64,000 bases of DNA from Ehretia macrophylla (taxonomy: Eukaryota; Streptophyta; Magnoliopsida; Boraginales; Ehretiaceae). Below the pieces are notes generated by a model. It did not search any database. It was not told the DNA's origin and worked only from the letters and a program-made list of their open reading frames with translations. This document shows positions 1 to 11,337 of the stretch, in pieces. A program made the translations under genes and the position numbers. Position 1 is the stretch's first letter. Each line of letters starts with the position of its first letter. The stretch is from assembly GCA_037974665.1 (NCBI GenBank), contig CM075767.1, forward strand, positions 3,939,501 to 4,003,500. The letters run 5' to 3'.

Positions 1-445
1 TAATGTTAGTATCCCTAAGCTTCAAAATCCTGGTAACCAAGCTCAGAAGATGTCGGTCACTTCGTTCCCACCACAAGGTTCTAAAGATAAAAATTTTACA
101 ACTGCTGCTGGCAAAGTCATTTCAAATTTCAGTTCTTCTGGCAAGGAAAATTCTGTTGCCTCAACTTCAAGAGCTAAATCCTCTTTCGACTACACTCGGG
201 CAGTCCAAGGCATCTTCAATGGAAGACCACCTGATCAAAAAACTTAATGATGATGATGTTGTTGTTGTTGTTGTTTCGTTTTGTTTGTTTTCAAATTTGT
301 TTGCTTCGGTCTGCGACCGATTTGTTTTTTTGTTTGTCTTTTCTTTGTTCTTGTTTATGACATTTGTTGTCATGCAATTTGTACTTTGATGTACTTTTTC
401 TTTTTCTTTCAATAAAATCCCACTGAATTAACAAAAAAAAAAAAA
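1..445 (+). mobile_element. 3' end of ORF1-only LINE-like retroposon, copy 1
   Basis: The fragment encodes the C-terminal part of an ORF1-like protein (50-247, containing SSFDYTRAVQGIFNGRPPDQ), then a T-rich 3' UTR with an AATAAAA signal and an A tract at 433-445. The same protein end, UTR and tail recur at 9390-9807 in copy 2, where the upstream part carries a DUF4283-like domain. No endonuclease or reverse transcriptase lies between ORF1 and the tail. The 5' part is outside the window. The element is inserted in a Tekay-like LTR. Confidence 0.7.
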
Positions 446-2391
446 GAAGAAGATCGTGCAATGCAATTAAGAACAATTAGGTAGTATAACCAATAAAGGA
501 ATACAGTCAATATAGACATTAAAATCACTAAAAGAAACAATCAAGGAAAGCATAACATAACCAATCAAAGCTATACCACACTTTGAAAGTTACAGTTCGC
601 TCACACGAGCAATTTACCAATTCACGAGCAATACATTAGTCTCGAGCTTAATGTTGACAATAATGACAATAAGCGTGCAACCATCTTATAACTTTGACTG
701 GGTGTACCCCGGATGTACCCCGACCCATCTACAACCCAAATCTCCTAGGGTAGCGAGAATGGGAATAGGACATGGAGCTAGAGCAACCCAACCCTGGCAG
801 CCCGAGATTGCCTAGAGAGGCCCATCACTCACGCATCTGACACTATGTAATGCAGTACGATAAACACAACGATAAATGAGCAAGGGCACCAAAGTGCAGA
901 TTAATAACAATGATTGACATTCAAGCATTTAAAACCATTAACAACAATAAGTACATTAACTAAACAAGCAATACCAATTCAATACGCAAAATCCACAAGT
1001 AACACTATTCAATCTCTAACTTGAAAGGCAATTGCGAGCAAACGAGCTACAAGATTGGGAAACCATCTTCACTACCCTCACTTAGGCATTACAAAGCATG
1101 TTTCTATGGCACGAAACCTCACTTTCCCAACCGGAGCCCGAAAGTACACCTAGTGCGTTTGAACTACAGTTATGCTAACTGGTCACTCAATCAATGCCAC
1201 AACAGTCCCAAAAGTGCTTCCATACACTCACAAGCCAAACCCCTAACTCAATTCGAGCATGGTCAACACTTGGTCAAACGGCCCCATTACGTTTCATTGC
1301 CTAATTCTCAATTTTAACAAAGGGTAATCCTTTTTTATTGCATAATTAATCTTTATATCATTAATGACAGCTATCTAAATCAATAAAACACAATTAACAC
1401 CGAAAATCCACAAATCTAGGGTTTTATTATTCATATTTTACTATTCATTATCACCTACAATTGCATTTGCCAAATTCGACAGTAGAAATTGTGAAAAACT
1501 CATAGAAGCATGGTCTACTATCATCATGGAAGGCATTTCAAGCAACAAAACGAATTAAAGAGCGTTCTATACACAATTGCTAAAAATTAAAGTTTTAACT
1601 AAAACATTCAAATGCGAAAACAACGTGCATCCCTCACCTCAAGTCACTCCTAGACGCTAGAAAGATGACGGTGAATGGCTCAGTAATGATCCTAAGCAAG
1701 CTCACATGAAGATTGGTTGAATTGGCTTGAAAATTTTTCTTTTCTTTTCTTCTTGTTCACGGTTTTGAGCTCACTTTGTGTGCTTTATTTTGTGCTTTAT
1801 TTGCAATATAAAATGACTAAAAAGATCACAAAGAATAAGTCAAAGGGTCAATGGTCTTTAGCTTGGTCAATGTAGGCTTTTTAAGTTGGCATTTTGACTT
1901 AATTCCAATCACAAATTGCAATTTTAATAAAAGCTAACTAAACTAGGAATACTAAAACTAAAAATACTAAATTCACTATTCACTGAGTCCATGAAATATT
2001 TCTCTAACTTTCATTTTTAATGCGCAACGATCGAACGGTCAATAAAAGATCACTAATAGAATGATAAGCAATAACATAAAAATATAATTTTTGAAAAGTA
2101 GAATAGTTTAAAAGTCACTCCGGGCTCGGAGCTACTTTTTTCATTTAATTGAAAACTAAGTAATGAAGTGCACAGAAATAAATCCAAATACTATAAATAT
2201 TTAAAGTAGATAATATTCATTTAAAATAATTAACTTAAGTGTTATTTGAATACTTTTGAAATACAGTGAAAATAATGCTAAAATGAATAATCAACTTAAA
2301 AGTAAACACTTAATGTAATACTAGCATTCTAGATAAAATATAATTAAATTCAAATAGGCAGTACTAATTATATGCAGGGTTCGGTATCACA
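446..2391 (-). mobile_element. Tekay/Del-like gypsy LTR fragment
   Basis: On the minus strand this begins TGTGATACCGAACCC at 2391, the usual start of this LTR class. It contains a block (690-860) with the 'ggggtacatccggggtacacccag' type of sequence that also occurs in plus orientation in the solo LTR near 26250-26300. Its inner end is cut by LINE-like copy 1. No coding sequence is seen; the 98-aa frame at 1021-1317 is incidental. Confidence 0.55.
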
Positions 2392-3103
2392 CAACCAACA
2401 AAAAAAAAGACACAAAAACAGAAAAAAAATAGGGCAAAATCGGCCCAAGCAAGAAAATAGGAAAAAATTGGATTTTGCTATTTTGATCCTTGGAGCTTGG
2501 TTGGGTGTATGCTAGAGCCTTTCTAGATCATCTTCAACCTTCTACAACCATGTTTGGGTGACGGATTTCATCTTTTGTGTCATTGGAGCTTTTATCTAGT
2601 TTACGGAAATTTTATAGATTTGTTGTATATGCTCAATTTATGGTTATCATTGCTTGTATTGCTCATTATTTAGTGTGTAGAACAAACTTTTGAAGTTATA
2701 TTGCATTTGTATTGGCTAGAAATGGTGTTGGCTCATTGAAGAAGATGATTGAATAGTATTAAATAGTGTTTTTCTTCAATTTTTGAATTATGCTTGCAAT
2801 GTGTGTTTTGATGCTTCTAGTAGGTGCCATAAATGTCTATGAAGGTAAATGTGATATTAAATTGGTTAGAACATAGCTTGGAATTGGAAAATATTGATTG
2901 GAACCAAAGGAGCCTTAATCGCAAAGTGTTAGCCGGGTGTAATTTGATGTGTTATAGGGTCCTAAATGTGTGAAATAATGATCGTGGTGTGTTTATGGTA
3001 TCGAATTATTGATTGGTTTAGGGTGTTGTAGTTCAAACGTGCTAAGGGGCTAATCAGGGCTTATTAATAGTTGTGGTCTAAATCGAGATTTCTTTACATT
3101 TAG
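2392..3103 (+). mobile_element. Tekay-like LTR, left part (element T1)
   Basis: This is plus-orientation LTR sequence resembling 24000-25790 of the solo LTR and 34500-35000 of N1; shared phrases include 'gattggtttaggg' and 'gtagttcaaa'. It is interrupted at 3104 by gypsy element A. The remaining right part, with the primer-binding site, resumes near 10161. Confidence 0.55.
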
Positions 3104-3944
3104 TGATACGAACCTAGTCAACATGTGCCGAGATCCAACACCAAGAATGGTAAAACAAACCCAAGATCTTTCAAGAATGGATGGAAACCGCGGCCCTTTG
3201 CTTAGCAAAGCTCTTTGGTATGGTGAAGACGCCACAAACGAGGATGGAGATCTCGTTTGATAAGTCAGAGATGAATACCACAAGAATAATCTTGATAAGT
3301 TCGGAAAAGTTCTTGAGAACTGAAGGAGAATAATCTCACAAATTTAATATAAAAGTTGTCTTCCTTTTATTTCTTGCAAATCAGCCTTATATAGGCAAAA
3401 AACAAATAAGTTTCCTAATTAGAAAAGACTCCTAAACCCTAGCTGAAATAGAAAAACGTGAATAGTAATTAGGTCAAAGGAAACAAACTTGGAGACCAAG
3501 AAAACACTCCCAAACCCTAGCTGAAATAGAAAAACGTGAATAGTAATTAGGTCAAAGGAAACAAACTTGGAGACCAATAAAAGACTCCTATTAACTATTC
3601 ATATGAATAGTAACGTGAATAGTAACTAAAAAGGAAGCAAACTTGCAACCCAAGAAAAGCTCCTTTCTAGTGTGAACACTAGTCTTGCAGCCAAAGAAAG
3701 TCTATTTCCTAGTGTGAACACCTAAATTCGTCCATAGGGAATTAAACTAAAACTGAAAACTAAAACTAGGATAAAATTACAAAGAAATCAAATCTTGACT
3801 AAATCTTTGAATCTTCTTGAAACTTCTTGAAGAATCTTGAAGTTCTTGAATCTTGAAAATAGAATCTTGACTTGAATCTTTGTTGGAAAATTTGCCCAAA
3901 CAAATGGTTCATTGAACTTGGACTCTTAAGGCTGGATCTCATCG
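3104..3944 (-). repeat. 3' LTR of gypsy element A
   Basis: This is an LTR of the same family as 4121-4943, 6867-7697, 12233-12980 and 13641-14475. On the minus strand it starts after the polypurine tract near 3950 and ends in GTATCA at 3104. It carries a private direct duplication of about 78 bp (3434-3511 and 3512-3585). TATATAAGGC near 3390 (as cctatatagg region) is the likely promoter TATA box of the family. Confidence 0.8.
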
Positions 3945-4120
3945 TTCCCCCTCTCTTGAGAAGGATTTGTCCTCAAATCCACCAGGCTCAAAGACCAGCC
4001 TAGGTGGTAGATCAAGTGGTATCTCCTCGGGAAACAGATCCACAAAATCCTTCAAGAGAGAAACAACAACACTAGGCAATGTAGAGTCAAGTTCGTTAGT
4101 GTTTAAAAGAGCCTCCTTGT
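3945..4120 (-). pseudogene. Gypsy element A: pol-deletion junction and 3' end
   Basis: The minus-strand frame at 3939-4223 reads through the pre-RT segment (LLKDFVDLFPEEIPLDLPP) and then jumps straight to the polyprotein terminus (RLVFEPGGFEDKSFSR), followed by the polypurine tract and LTR. In family members with full pol, LPP is followed by the RT domain. RT, RNase H and integrase are therefore missing. The same junction occurs in B and C. Element B interrupts the region at 4121. Confidence 0.75.
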
Positions 4121-4943
4121 TGATACGAACCATGCCAACATGTGACGCGACCCAACACCAAATATGGCAAACGACCCCAAGACCTTTCAGGAATGGATGG
4201 AACCTCGACCCTATGCTTAGCAAAGCTAGAACCTTGGTATAGTTGAGGACGCCACAAACGAGGATGGAAGTCTCGTTTGATAAGTCAAGGTGAACGCCAC
4301 AAGAATAATCTTGATAAGTTCGAAAAGTTCTTAAGAACTTAAGGAGAATAATCTTACAAATTTAATATCAAAGTTGTCTTACTTTATTATCACAAAAAGT
4401 GCCTTATATAGGCAATAACAAATAAGTATCCTGCTTGGAAAAGGACTCCTAAACCCTAGCCCAAGTAGGAAAAACGTGAATAGTAACTAGGTCAAAGGAA
4501 ACAAACTTGGAGACCAAGAAAAGACTCCTATTAACTATTCACATGAATAGTGACGTGAATAGTAACTAAAAAGGAAGCAAACTTGCAGCCCAAGAAAAGC
4601 TCCTTTCTAGTGTGAACACCTAATCTTGCAGCCCAAGAAAGTCTCTTTCCTAGTGTGAACACCTAAATTCGTCCATAGGGAATTAAACTAAAACTGAAAA
4701 CTAAAACTAGGATAGAATTACAAAGAAATCAAATCTTGACTAAATCTTCGAATCTTCTTGAAACTTCTTGAAGAATCTTGAAAATAGAATCTTGACTTGA
4801 ATCTTTGCTGGAAAATTCGCCCAAAAGATTCAATGAATGTGGACCCCAATTGGTTCATTGAATGTGGACGCTTCAATTGGTTCATTGAATGTGGACGCTC
4901 AATTGGTTCATTGAATGTGGACGCTCAAGGCTGGTTCTCATCA
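4121..4943 (-). repeat. 3' LTR of element B
   Basis: The LTR has TG...CA ends on the minus strand (TGATGAGAACC...GTATCA). At its 5' end (4830-4930) lie 3-4 tandem copies of a roughly 25-bp unit containing 'ggttcattgaatgtggacgc'. The polypurine tract (read as ttcccccc on the plus strand) adjoins it at 4944. Confidence 0.88.
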
Positions 4944-5453
4944 TTCCCCCCCTCTTGAGAAGGATTTGTCCTCAAATCCTCCTGGCTCAAAGACCAGCCT
5001 AGGTGGTAGACCATGTGGTATGTCCTTGGGAAACACTTCCTCAAAATCCTGCAAGAGAGAAACAACAACACTAGGCAATGCAGAGTCAAGTTGGTTAGTG
5101 TTTAAAAGAGCCTCTTTGTACATAAGTACAATCATTGGCCGTTTTGATATCAAAGCTCTCTTAACCTCACTTGCTTTTGCATAAAAATTTCTTTGATTTC
5201 CCTCTGTTTTTACCTCATTGGTTGAAGTCTTTTCTCTCCTCACTACCTTTCCAGATTCGGCCTTGCTCTTTTTCTTTTCACTCTCTATCTTTTGCTCACT
5301 CAAATTCTTTTGATCACTCAAATTCTTTTGTTCACTCAAATTCTTTTGTTCACTCAAGTTCTTTTGATCACTCAATTTTTGTAACCTCACTTGATCCTCA
5401 TAAACTTGTTTTGGTGTCATCGGAGCTAAAGTGATTGTCTGCTGATTGAACAT
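4941..5453 (-). pseudogene. Element B pre-RT linker fused to polyprotein end
   Basis: The 170-aa frame begins in the conserved pre-RT block (SFMFNQQTITLAPMTPKQVYEDQ). A tandem KNLS(D/E)Q hexapeptide repeat follows, then a lysine-rich stretch, then LLQDFEEVFPKDIPHGLPP joined to RLVFEPGGFEDKSFSRGG. The RT domain normally expected after GLPP is absent. The open frame reflects the deletion and is not evidence of a functional protein. Confidence 0.7.
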
Positions 5454-5483
5454 GAATGAGTACTTGTTGGTGTAGTCATCATG

Positions 5484-5930
5484 CTACACACGTCGATCAA
5501 ATTGCAGCTTGTATGGACGTGGATGCTTAATTGTGTTGAGCCCTAGCTTTTCAATCATAGAAGCACTAGCAACGTTAGTACAACTACCACCATCAATAAT
5601 AACACTACATACGTTATCTTTCATGTGGCAACGAGTATGAAAGATGTTCTCACGTTGTACTACTTCTTCTTCATCTTTAGCATGCAAACTTGAGGCTTGT
5701 CGTGCCACTAGTCCAAGCATCTCTCCATAATCTGCCCCAAATTCCTCTTCTTCACCTACTTCAGTGTCCTCTAGTATGGGCATGTCATCAGATTGCGTTT
5801 CATCTTCAGACTCAATCTTCCCACTTTCCAAAACTACCATTGACCTCTTGTTTGGGCATTGGCTAGCTATGTGACCTCGTCCCTGACATGTAAAACATTT
5901 AATATCAGATTGCATTTCATCCTCATTCAA
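5484..5930 (-). pseudogene. Element B gag CCHC knuckle plus protease fragment
   Basis: The 148-aa frame holds the CCHC zinc knuckle CFTCQGRGHIASQCP near residues 12-26, an acidic stretch, and an aspartic-protease-like block with IIDGGSCTNVAS near 113-124. DGGS in place of D(S/T)G is usual in this plant gypsy group. The frame then stops where about 100 bp of protease sequence present in other members has been lost, so the protease is incomplete. Confidence 0.75.
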
Positions 5931-6042
5931 ATTCAGCTCTCATCATCCGTCTCATCTCTCCCAACAAAGCTTGCATCTTTAAGTTAGGAACAACGACTTG
6001 TTGACCTTCTTCGTTTGCGTTGTCCCCTTGAGTTTGAGACAT
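5923..6042 (-). pseudogene. Element B gag N-terminal peptide
   Basis: An ATG at 6040-6042 opens a 39-aa frame starting MSQTQGDNANEEGQQ and ending in RRMMRAEFE before a TGA. This is the expected gag start for the family. The whole gag core that should follow is deleted, and the sequence passes directly to the zinc knuckle in another frame. Confidence 0.65.
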
Positions 6043-6851
6043 GGTTGAAATTACACTCCCTCATGTGTTTCACTCAAATTCAACTTGGCTTTTACCCTAT
6101 AATATTCTCACACACTCTGCCTTTTAAATCTTGTCTTCTCCTTCAAGTCCCTAGAACTTACCAAGAATACCAAGCAGCGTAATAATCTATTTCAGAACCT
6201 GACTTTTTTTTTTTTTCAGACCTCTAAGACTCTAGAAACAAGGTTAGACAAAGAAAATTGAACAAAACCCGAAAAAGTAAACCTAGAGAAATAAGGAAAG
6301 TTGAAAAAAAACCTATGCGAAAATACACAAAATGTCAAAACACCTAGTAAACGATGGAATTTGGCCAAAAGAAGGTGGTGCTCACTACAAAGTAGTGAGT
6401 TATGCTCAGAATGTCGTTTTCCTTCTGAAAAGTTTGGTCTTGAAGGCTGATTCAACAAAATATGTTTTTCAGACCTTTCTCTATCTTTTTTTTTTGTTTC
6501 GTTTTTGTTTGTTTTTCTTTCTTTTCTTGAATTTTCTTTTCTGTTTTTTTTCTTTTCCAGAAACGAAACACAATGAGCAAGTCACAAGAATTCAAATTTA
6601 GAAGCACAAGAAACCCTAATTCAAGATTATAGGTTTTGGCTAATTGAAAGCTAAACAAGAAACGAAATTGACAGCAAGAAAACGGAATTGAAAACTAAAA
6701 AGACACGGAATTGAAAAACTAGCAAGAACGAGGAATCAAGAAAATGAATTTCTTAAACAAGATTCAATCAAGAACGAAGAAAGAAACTTAAACCCTAAAC
6801 CTAGACACATGAAATGAACAAGAAAAGGATAGGCAAACCTGATTAACCTAA

Positions 6852-6864
6852 GCTCTGATTACCA
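6852..6864 (-). other. Primer-binding site of element B
   Basis: Two bases inside the 5' LTR, the minus strand reads TGGTAATCAGAGC. This is the initiator tRNA-Met type primer-binding site (TGGTATCAGAGC) with one extra A. Confidence 0.7.
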
Positions 6865-6866
6865 AC

Positions 6867-7697
6867 TGATACGAACCACGCCAACATGTGATGCGACCCA
6901 ACACCAAATATGGCAAATGACCCCAAGACTTTTCAAGAATGGATGGAACCTCAACCCTATGCTTAGCAAAGCTAGAACCTTGGTATAGTCGAGGATGCCA
7001 CAAACGAGGATGAAAGTCTCGTTTGATAAGTCAAGGTGAACGTCACAAGAATAATCTTGATAAGTTCGAAAAGTTCTTAAGAACTTAAGGAGAATAATCT
7101 CACAAATTTAATATCAAAGTTGTCTTTCTTTATTATCACAAAAAAAGAGCCTTATATAGGCAATAACAAATAAGTATCCTGCTTGGAAAAGGACTCCTAA
7201 ACCCTAGCCCAAGTAGGAAAACGTGAATAGTAACCAGGTCAAAGGAAACAAACTTGGAGACCAAGAAAAGACTCCTATTAACAATTCACGTGAATAGTGA
7301 TGTGAATAGTAACTAAAAAGGAAGCAAATGTGCAGCCCAATAAAAGCTCATTTCTAGTGTGAACACCTAATCTTGCAGCCCAAGAAAATCTCTTTCCTAG
7401 TGTGAACACCTAAATTCGTCCATAGGGAATTAAACTAAAATTGAAAACTAAAACTAGGATAGAATTACAAAGAAATCAAATCTTGACTAAATCTTCGAAT
7501 CTTCTTGAAGAATCTTGAAGTTCTTGAATCTTGAAAATAGAATCTTGACTTGAATCTTTGTTGGAAAATTCGCCCAAAAGGTTCAATGAATGTGGACGCC
7601 CAATTGGTTCATTGAATGTGGACGCTTCAATTGGTTCATTGAATGTGGACGCTCAATTGGTTCATTGAATGTGGACGCTCAAGGCTGGTTCTCATCA
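6867..7697 (-). repeat. 5' LTR of element B
   Basis: This LTR nearly matches 4121-4943, including the terminal array of about 25-bp units (7580-7680). It is followed by TSD CTTGT at 7698. The internal sequence 6043-6851 between gag and LTR is an A/T-rich leader without coding content. Confidence 0.88.
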
Positions 7698-8321
7698 CTT
7701 GTACATGCGTACACTTGCTTTTGCATAAAAATTACTTTGTTTTCTCTCTATTTTTACCTCATTGGCCAAATTCTTTTCTCTCCTTACTACCTTTCCAGAT
7801 TTGGCCTTGCTCTTTTTCTTTTCACTCTCAATCTTTTGCTCACTCAAATTCTTTTGATCACTCAAATTCTTTTGATCACTCAAATTCTTTTGTTCACTCA
7901 AGTTCTTTTGATCACTCAATTTTTGTAACCTCACTTGATCCTCATAAACTTATTTTGGTGTCATTGGAAATAGAGTAATTGTCCACTGATTGAACATGAA
8001 TGAGTACTTGTTGGTGAAGCCATCATGCTGCACATAGCATAATACTTCATCCTCATATTTTCCAATACGAAACGACACCACAACCTGTTTTGTAACATTT
8101 ACCTCACCACAATCATTCAACCATTGCAGTCTATATGGACCTAGATGCTTAACTGTGTTGATAATAACACTACATACCTTGAAGCACTAGCAACGTTAGT
8201 ACAACTACCACCATCGATAATAACACTACATACCTTGTCTTTCACGTGGCAACGAGTATGAAAGATGTTCTCACATTGTACTACCTCTTTCTCTTCTTTA
8301 GCTTGCAAGCTCAAGGCTCGT
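7698..8321 (-). pseudogene. Element A linker and protease region
   Basis: Minus-strand coding remnants continue element A from the far side of B. The KNLS(D/E)Q linker lies in 7695-7934, the pre-RT block near 7930-8050, and a protease-like stretch with a short internal duplication of 'ataataacactacatac' at 8160-8240. The sequence aligns with 5484-5900 of B until about 8321, where LINE-like copy 2 begins. Confidence 0.65.
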
Positions 8322-9620
8322 GATCCTGCAGCCAGAGAGTTTGTTCCTATGCAACGTTCAATTTGGGGTCAAAATAGTTCTTCTGGAACAAATCACATTA
8401 CCAACAATTGGCAAAAGCACTTTTTGGGTGAGTTGAATGATTCACTTAAATTGAACTTCTTTGACAACTTCAAAATCAAGGATGGGAGAACAACTACTAT
8501 TCCGCCTGAAAGTGTCTTCCAAGAAGGTGGTCAACATTGGAATTGTTGCCTTGTTGGTCAATTTATCGGTCAGCCACCCCCTTTCTTCTTAATTAGGGGA
8601 ATGGTAGATACTCAATGGAAAAAAGTTTGGCCACGTTGATATTCAATCTAATGACTTTGGGTTGTTTGTGTTCCATTTTCAATCACAAGAATTCTGCGAC
8701 CGCATGATGCAAGAGCTATGGCATGTCCACCACCGCCCTCTTCTCTTAAGACGTTGGGAAATTGGCCTCCGACTCATCAAGATTAACTCCGAGCGGGTGC
8801 CAATGTGGTTAAAGTTGAGAAATGTCCCACTTGATCTACTAAACAAAGATGGTCTCAGTTATGTCTCGAGCACAATTGAGACCCCTCTTCAAATGGATTC
8901 CAAAACTGGCTCATGCTCACATCTCGGTTATGCAAGAGTTTGTGTGGAAATGAATATCCAGAAAGATCTCCCGAGTAGCACCTTTATTGAACTTCCTAAT
9001 GGGAAAGAGGCAGAAATTCATATTGAATATATCGGAAACCTCTAAAATGTTCTCTGTGCAATGTTGTTGGACATGACACATCCACTTGTCCTAATTCTAC
9101 TGAGACGAAAGTTAATGAAAACACCAATGGCGCTAATCTAGAATGGACTGATGTTGCTAACAAGGCTACAACCAACAGATTTAATGCTCTCAATGTTATT
9201 GATGAAGATCATTCTAATCAATCGTTTGTTCATCCTTAGGACAACTTTTCTAGGTCAAAGGCTGTTGATCATCTTACCTCAGGTACATGTGTTTATCACA
9301 AATAAACAAGCTCCCCAAAGAATCAGGTCAATTTTCTGCTTGCCAACACGTTGAGTAGGGTCAATGTGGAAGTGCCAAGCTCTCAAATTTATGAAAAACA
9401 AATTCAAAGAATGTCAGTCACCCCGTTCTTGTCACAAGTTTCCAAGGATAAAAATTTCACAGCTGCTCCAGGCAAAGACAAATCGACTATTAGTTCGTTT
9501 GGTCATGATAACGCCAAAGCCTCTACTTCTAGGGCAACCTCAAGCGCAACTCCTTCGTTTGACTATACTTGAGCTGTTCAAGGCATCTTCAATGGAAGAC
9601 CCCCAGATCAACGTATTAAA
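8322..9620 (+). pseudogene. LINE-type ORF1: DUF4283-like domain and CCHC knuckle
   Basis: There are three overlapping frames. 8322-8639 covers the N-terminal region. 8635-9045 includes the DUF4283-like block (GHVDIQSNDFGLFVFHFQS, then PLLLRRWEIGL and VPMWLKLRNVPLDLL). In a shifted frame at 9048-9090 there is a zinc knuckle, CSLCNVVGHDTSTCP. A NRFNALN motif and the SFDYT end follow. This order is typical of plant L1-type ORF1 proteins, which bind nucleic acid in the RNP. Frameshifts near 8635 and 9045 and stops at 9237, 9302 and 9570 make this copy inactive. Confidence 0.7.
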
Positions 9621-9807
9621 TGAGGAGATTCTCTTTGTTTTTTGTCCATTTTCATGTCTTTTGTTGCCTTCAGTCTGCGACCGATTTAGCTTTCGCTTTT
9701 TTATGCATTGTTCTTGATTGTGACACCAGTTGTCATGCATTGTGTACTTTGATGTACTTTTCCTTTTTCTTTCAATAAAATACCACTGAATTAATAAAAC
9801 AAAAAAA
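8322..9807 (+). mobile_element. ORF1-only LINE-like retroposon, copy 2
   Basis: An insertion of about 1.49 kb in the gag of element A, antisense to it, ends in an AATAAAA-bearing T-rich UTR and a short A tail (9799-9807). Its only coding content is ORF1-like (see 8322-9620). The ORF1 end passes within about 20 codons into the 3' UTR, so endonuclease and RT are absent. About 85-90 bp of the target gag is missing at the insertion compared with B and C. Confidence 0.7.
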
Positions 9808-10160
9808 TGTCATCAGAATATGTTTCGTCTTCAGATTCAATCTCACCACTTTCCAAGACTATCATTGCTCGCTTGTTTAGGCATTGGCTTGCTATGTGTC
9901 CTCGTCCCTGATATTTAAAACATTGAATCTCACTAGATCGAGTCATAGTAGAGGTTGTATTACCTTGAGAGGTCATGGCAATAGTGGATGGTTTGAGCTC
10001 GGGCTTGGCCTTGGAAGTAGACGGATTTTCTTCATCCTTTGGGTAACTCGTCCTCCAAGGTGAAGGTGATGCACTCAAGTATTGTGGTGCTTGTCTTGGT
10101 CGTGTACCACCCCTCTTGAGTTGCTTCTCCACTTTAATTGCCATATGCACCAAATCCGAG
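9808..10160 (-). pseudogene. Element A gag C-terminal part with CCHC knuckle
   Basis: The frame 9791-10153 begins VHMAIKVEKQLKRG, a conserved gag C-terminal helix of this gypsy group. A serine/proline-rich stretch follows, then a degenerate knuckle CFKYQGRGHIASQC, in which the second cysteine is Tyr. The gag core and the 5' LTR are missing; at about 10160 the sequence changes to plus-strand Tekay-like LTR. Confidence 0.7.
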
Positions 10161-10523
10161 GCAATGATAACTTGTAATAACTATGTTCTATTCTAGCTAC
10201 TTGCATGCTTGGGTGTGTATGTTTTAAAGTGTGCTTGATTTCAACTCCTAGGAATGTTCCAATGTTATTTTTGAATGGTATGATAATCGGATTTATGAAG
10301 AAGTTAAGTTGGTTGCATGCTTGTGTGATTTTGAACTGTTGTATGCTTCAAGGCTCGGATGACCTTGAACCTTTGAACTTTAGTTATAAAAGCTTGTCTT
10401 GTTGTATTGTGGCTTTAATTGAGTGATTACAGGTTTTCAGAATGTCCATAGTACAGAGGAGACTCTGTCCGTGTGTCGAGACCAGACTTAACCTTTAGCG
10501 TGGGGTTAGGTCGGGGCGTGACA
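10161..10523 (+). mobile_element. Tekay-like LTR, right part (element T1)
   Basis: Sequence shared with 26880-27202 of the solo LTR ('tggtatgataatcgg', 'ggagactctgtccg') ends in GTGACA at 10523. Roughly 1.1 kb of LTR present in the solo copy between the two T1 parts is missing, so a deletion probably removed the 5' end of A together with the middle of this LTR. Confidence 0.6.
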
Positions 10524-10529
10524 TTTAGG

Positions 10530-10541
10530 TGGTATCAGAGC
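10530..10541 (+). other. Primer-binding site of element T1
   Basis: TGGTATCAGAGC is an exact initiator tRNA-Met primer-binding site, six bases after the LTR end. Confidence 0.8.
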
Positions 10542-10895
10542 TTATAGATGCATGAAGCCGGGTTAATTTTCTCAGTCTGTGGGTAGGAGTCTATTGAGTT
10601 AATGTGTGATTATGTGAATAAATGTTTCCTTGAATGGCTAAGAGAAATATTGAATGATTAAGCACATGTTAGCATGAAAGCGAGAATGTGAAAGGTCTTA
10701 TTTGAGTTTTTGTGTAAAAGCGGAAAGTTAAGAATGGAAAGTATGACTAATCGTTTTACTTGTATCTTTAATATGTAAAGTGTTGTATGACCCTATGTGC
10801 GATCTTATGTTCACTTATTTGAACTTGTTTTTATGTGATTTAACTGTGAATTATACAAATGCTTGTCATAATACTTTGCATTCTAGTTATCTGGA

Positions 10896-11335
10896 ATGGG
10901 ACCCCGTCGTCAAACTGAGAATCAGAATGTTGATAGAGAACCAGAGGAGGTTCCCAGGCAGGAAGCAGGTGTAGCAGAGAATGCACCACCACAGGGACCA
11001 GAACCCAACACTACACAGATTCTGTTTACTATGGCTACTGCTATGAATACCAATGCCCAGTTCGTAACTCAGCAGGGTTAGACAGGGGCTGCCAGAGGTA
11101 ATCAGCTACCAGAGCCGAGGGTAGTGGTACTACTAGAGTTAACTTGTATGACAGATTCTTACATCACGGGGCCTACAGCTTCTTTGGAGAACCTGATGAT
11201 ATGAAAGTTGAATTATGGTTAAGGAAGTTTGAAAGGGTGGCTACAATACTTGAGTGCAGTAATGATAGGAAGATTACCTATGCCACATTCCTTTTGGAAG
11301 GTGACACCGAAGAGTGGTGGCGTACTATTAGCTAG
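10896..11335 (+). pseudogene. Tekay-like gag N-terminal half (T1), broken
   Basis: MGPRRQTENQ starts at 10896 and runs to a TAG at 11079. In another frame, 11144-11335 holds the gag core start (FFGEPDDMKVELWLRKFE ... FLLEGDTEEWWRTIS), matching the Retrotrans_gag pattern of 'F.G..D...AE.WL' followed by 'L.G.A..WW'. It stops at 11335, where the sequence switches to the zinc-knuckle region of gypsy element C. It is interrupted by a stop and a frameshift. Confidence 0.65.
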
Positions 11336-11337
11336 AA

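Larger units (their letters stand above)
4121..7697 (-). mobile_element. Complete non-autonomous gypsy element B
   Basis: Two closely similar LTRs (4121-4943 and 6867-7697) flank about 1.9 kb of internal sequence, and the element is bounded by the perfect 5-bp TSD CTTGT at 4116-4120 and 7698-7702. The interior codes only for a 39-aa gag N-terminus, a CCHC knuckle, part of a protease and a repetitive linker, followed by the polyprotein end. The gag core, RT, RNase H and integrase are all absent. It sits inside element A, whose sequence resumes at 7703. The near-identical LTRs suggest recent insertion. Confidence 0.9.

Noticed and set aside
1021..1317. 98-aa plus-strand frame
   Set aside because: Antisense of a Tekay-like LTR; composition and context do not support a gene.
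5171..5434. Serine/histidine-rich plus-strand frame with SFDHSNSFVHS repeats, and a similar one at 7643-7978
   Set aside because: It is the antisense of the KNLS(D/E)Q linker of elements B and A; the repeat keeps both strands open.
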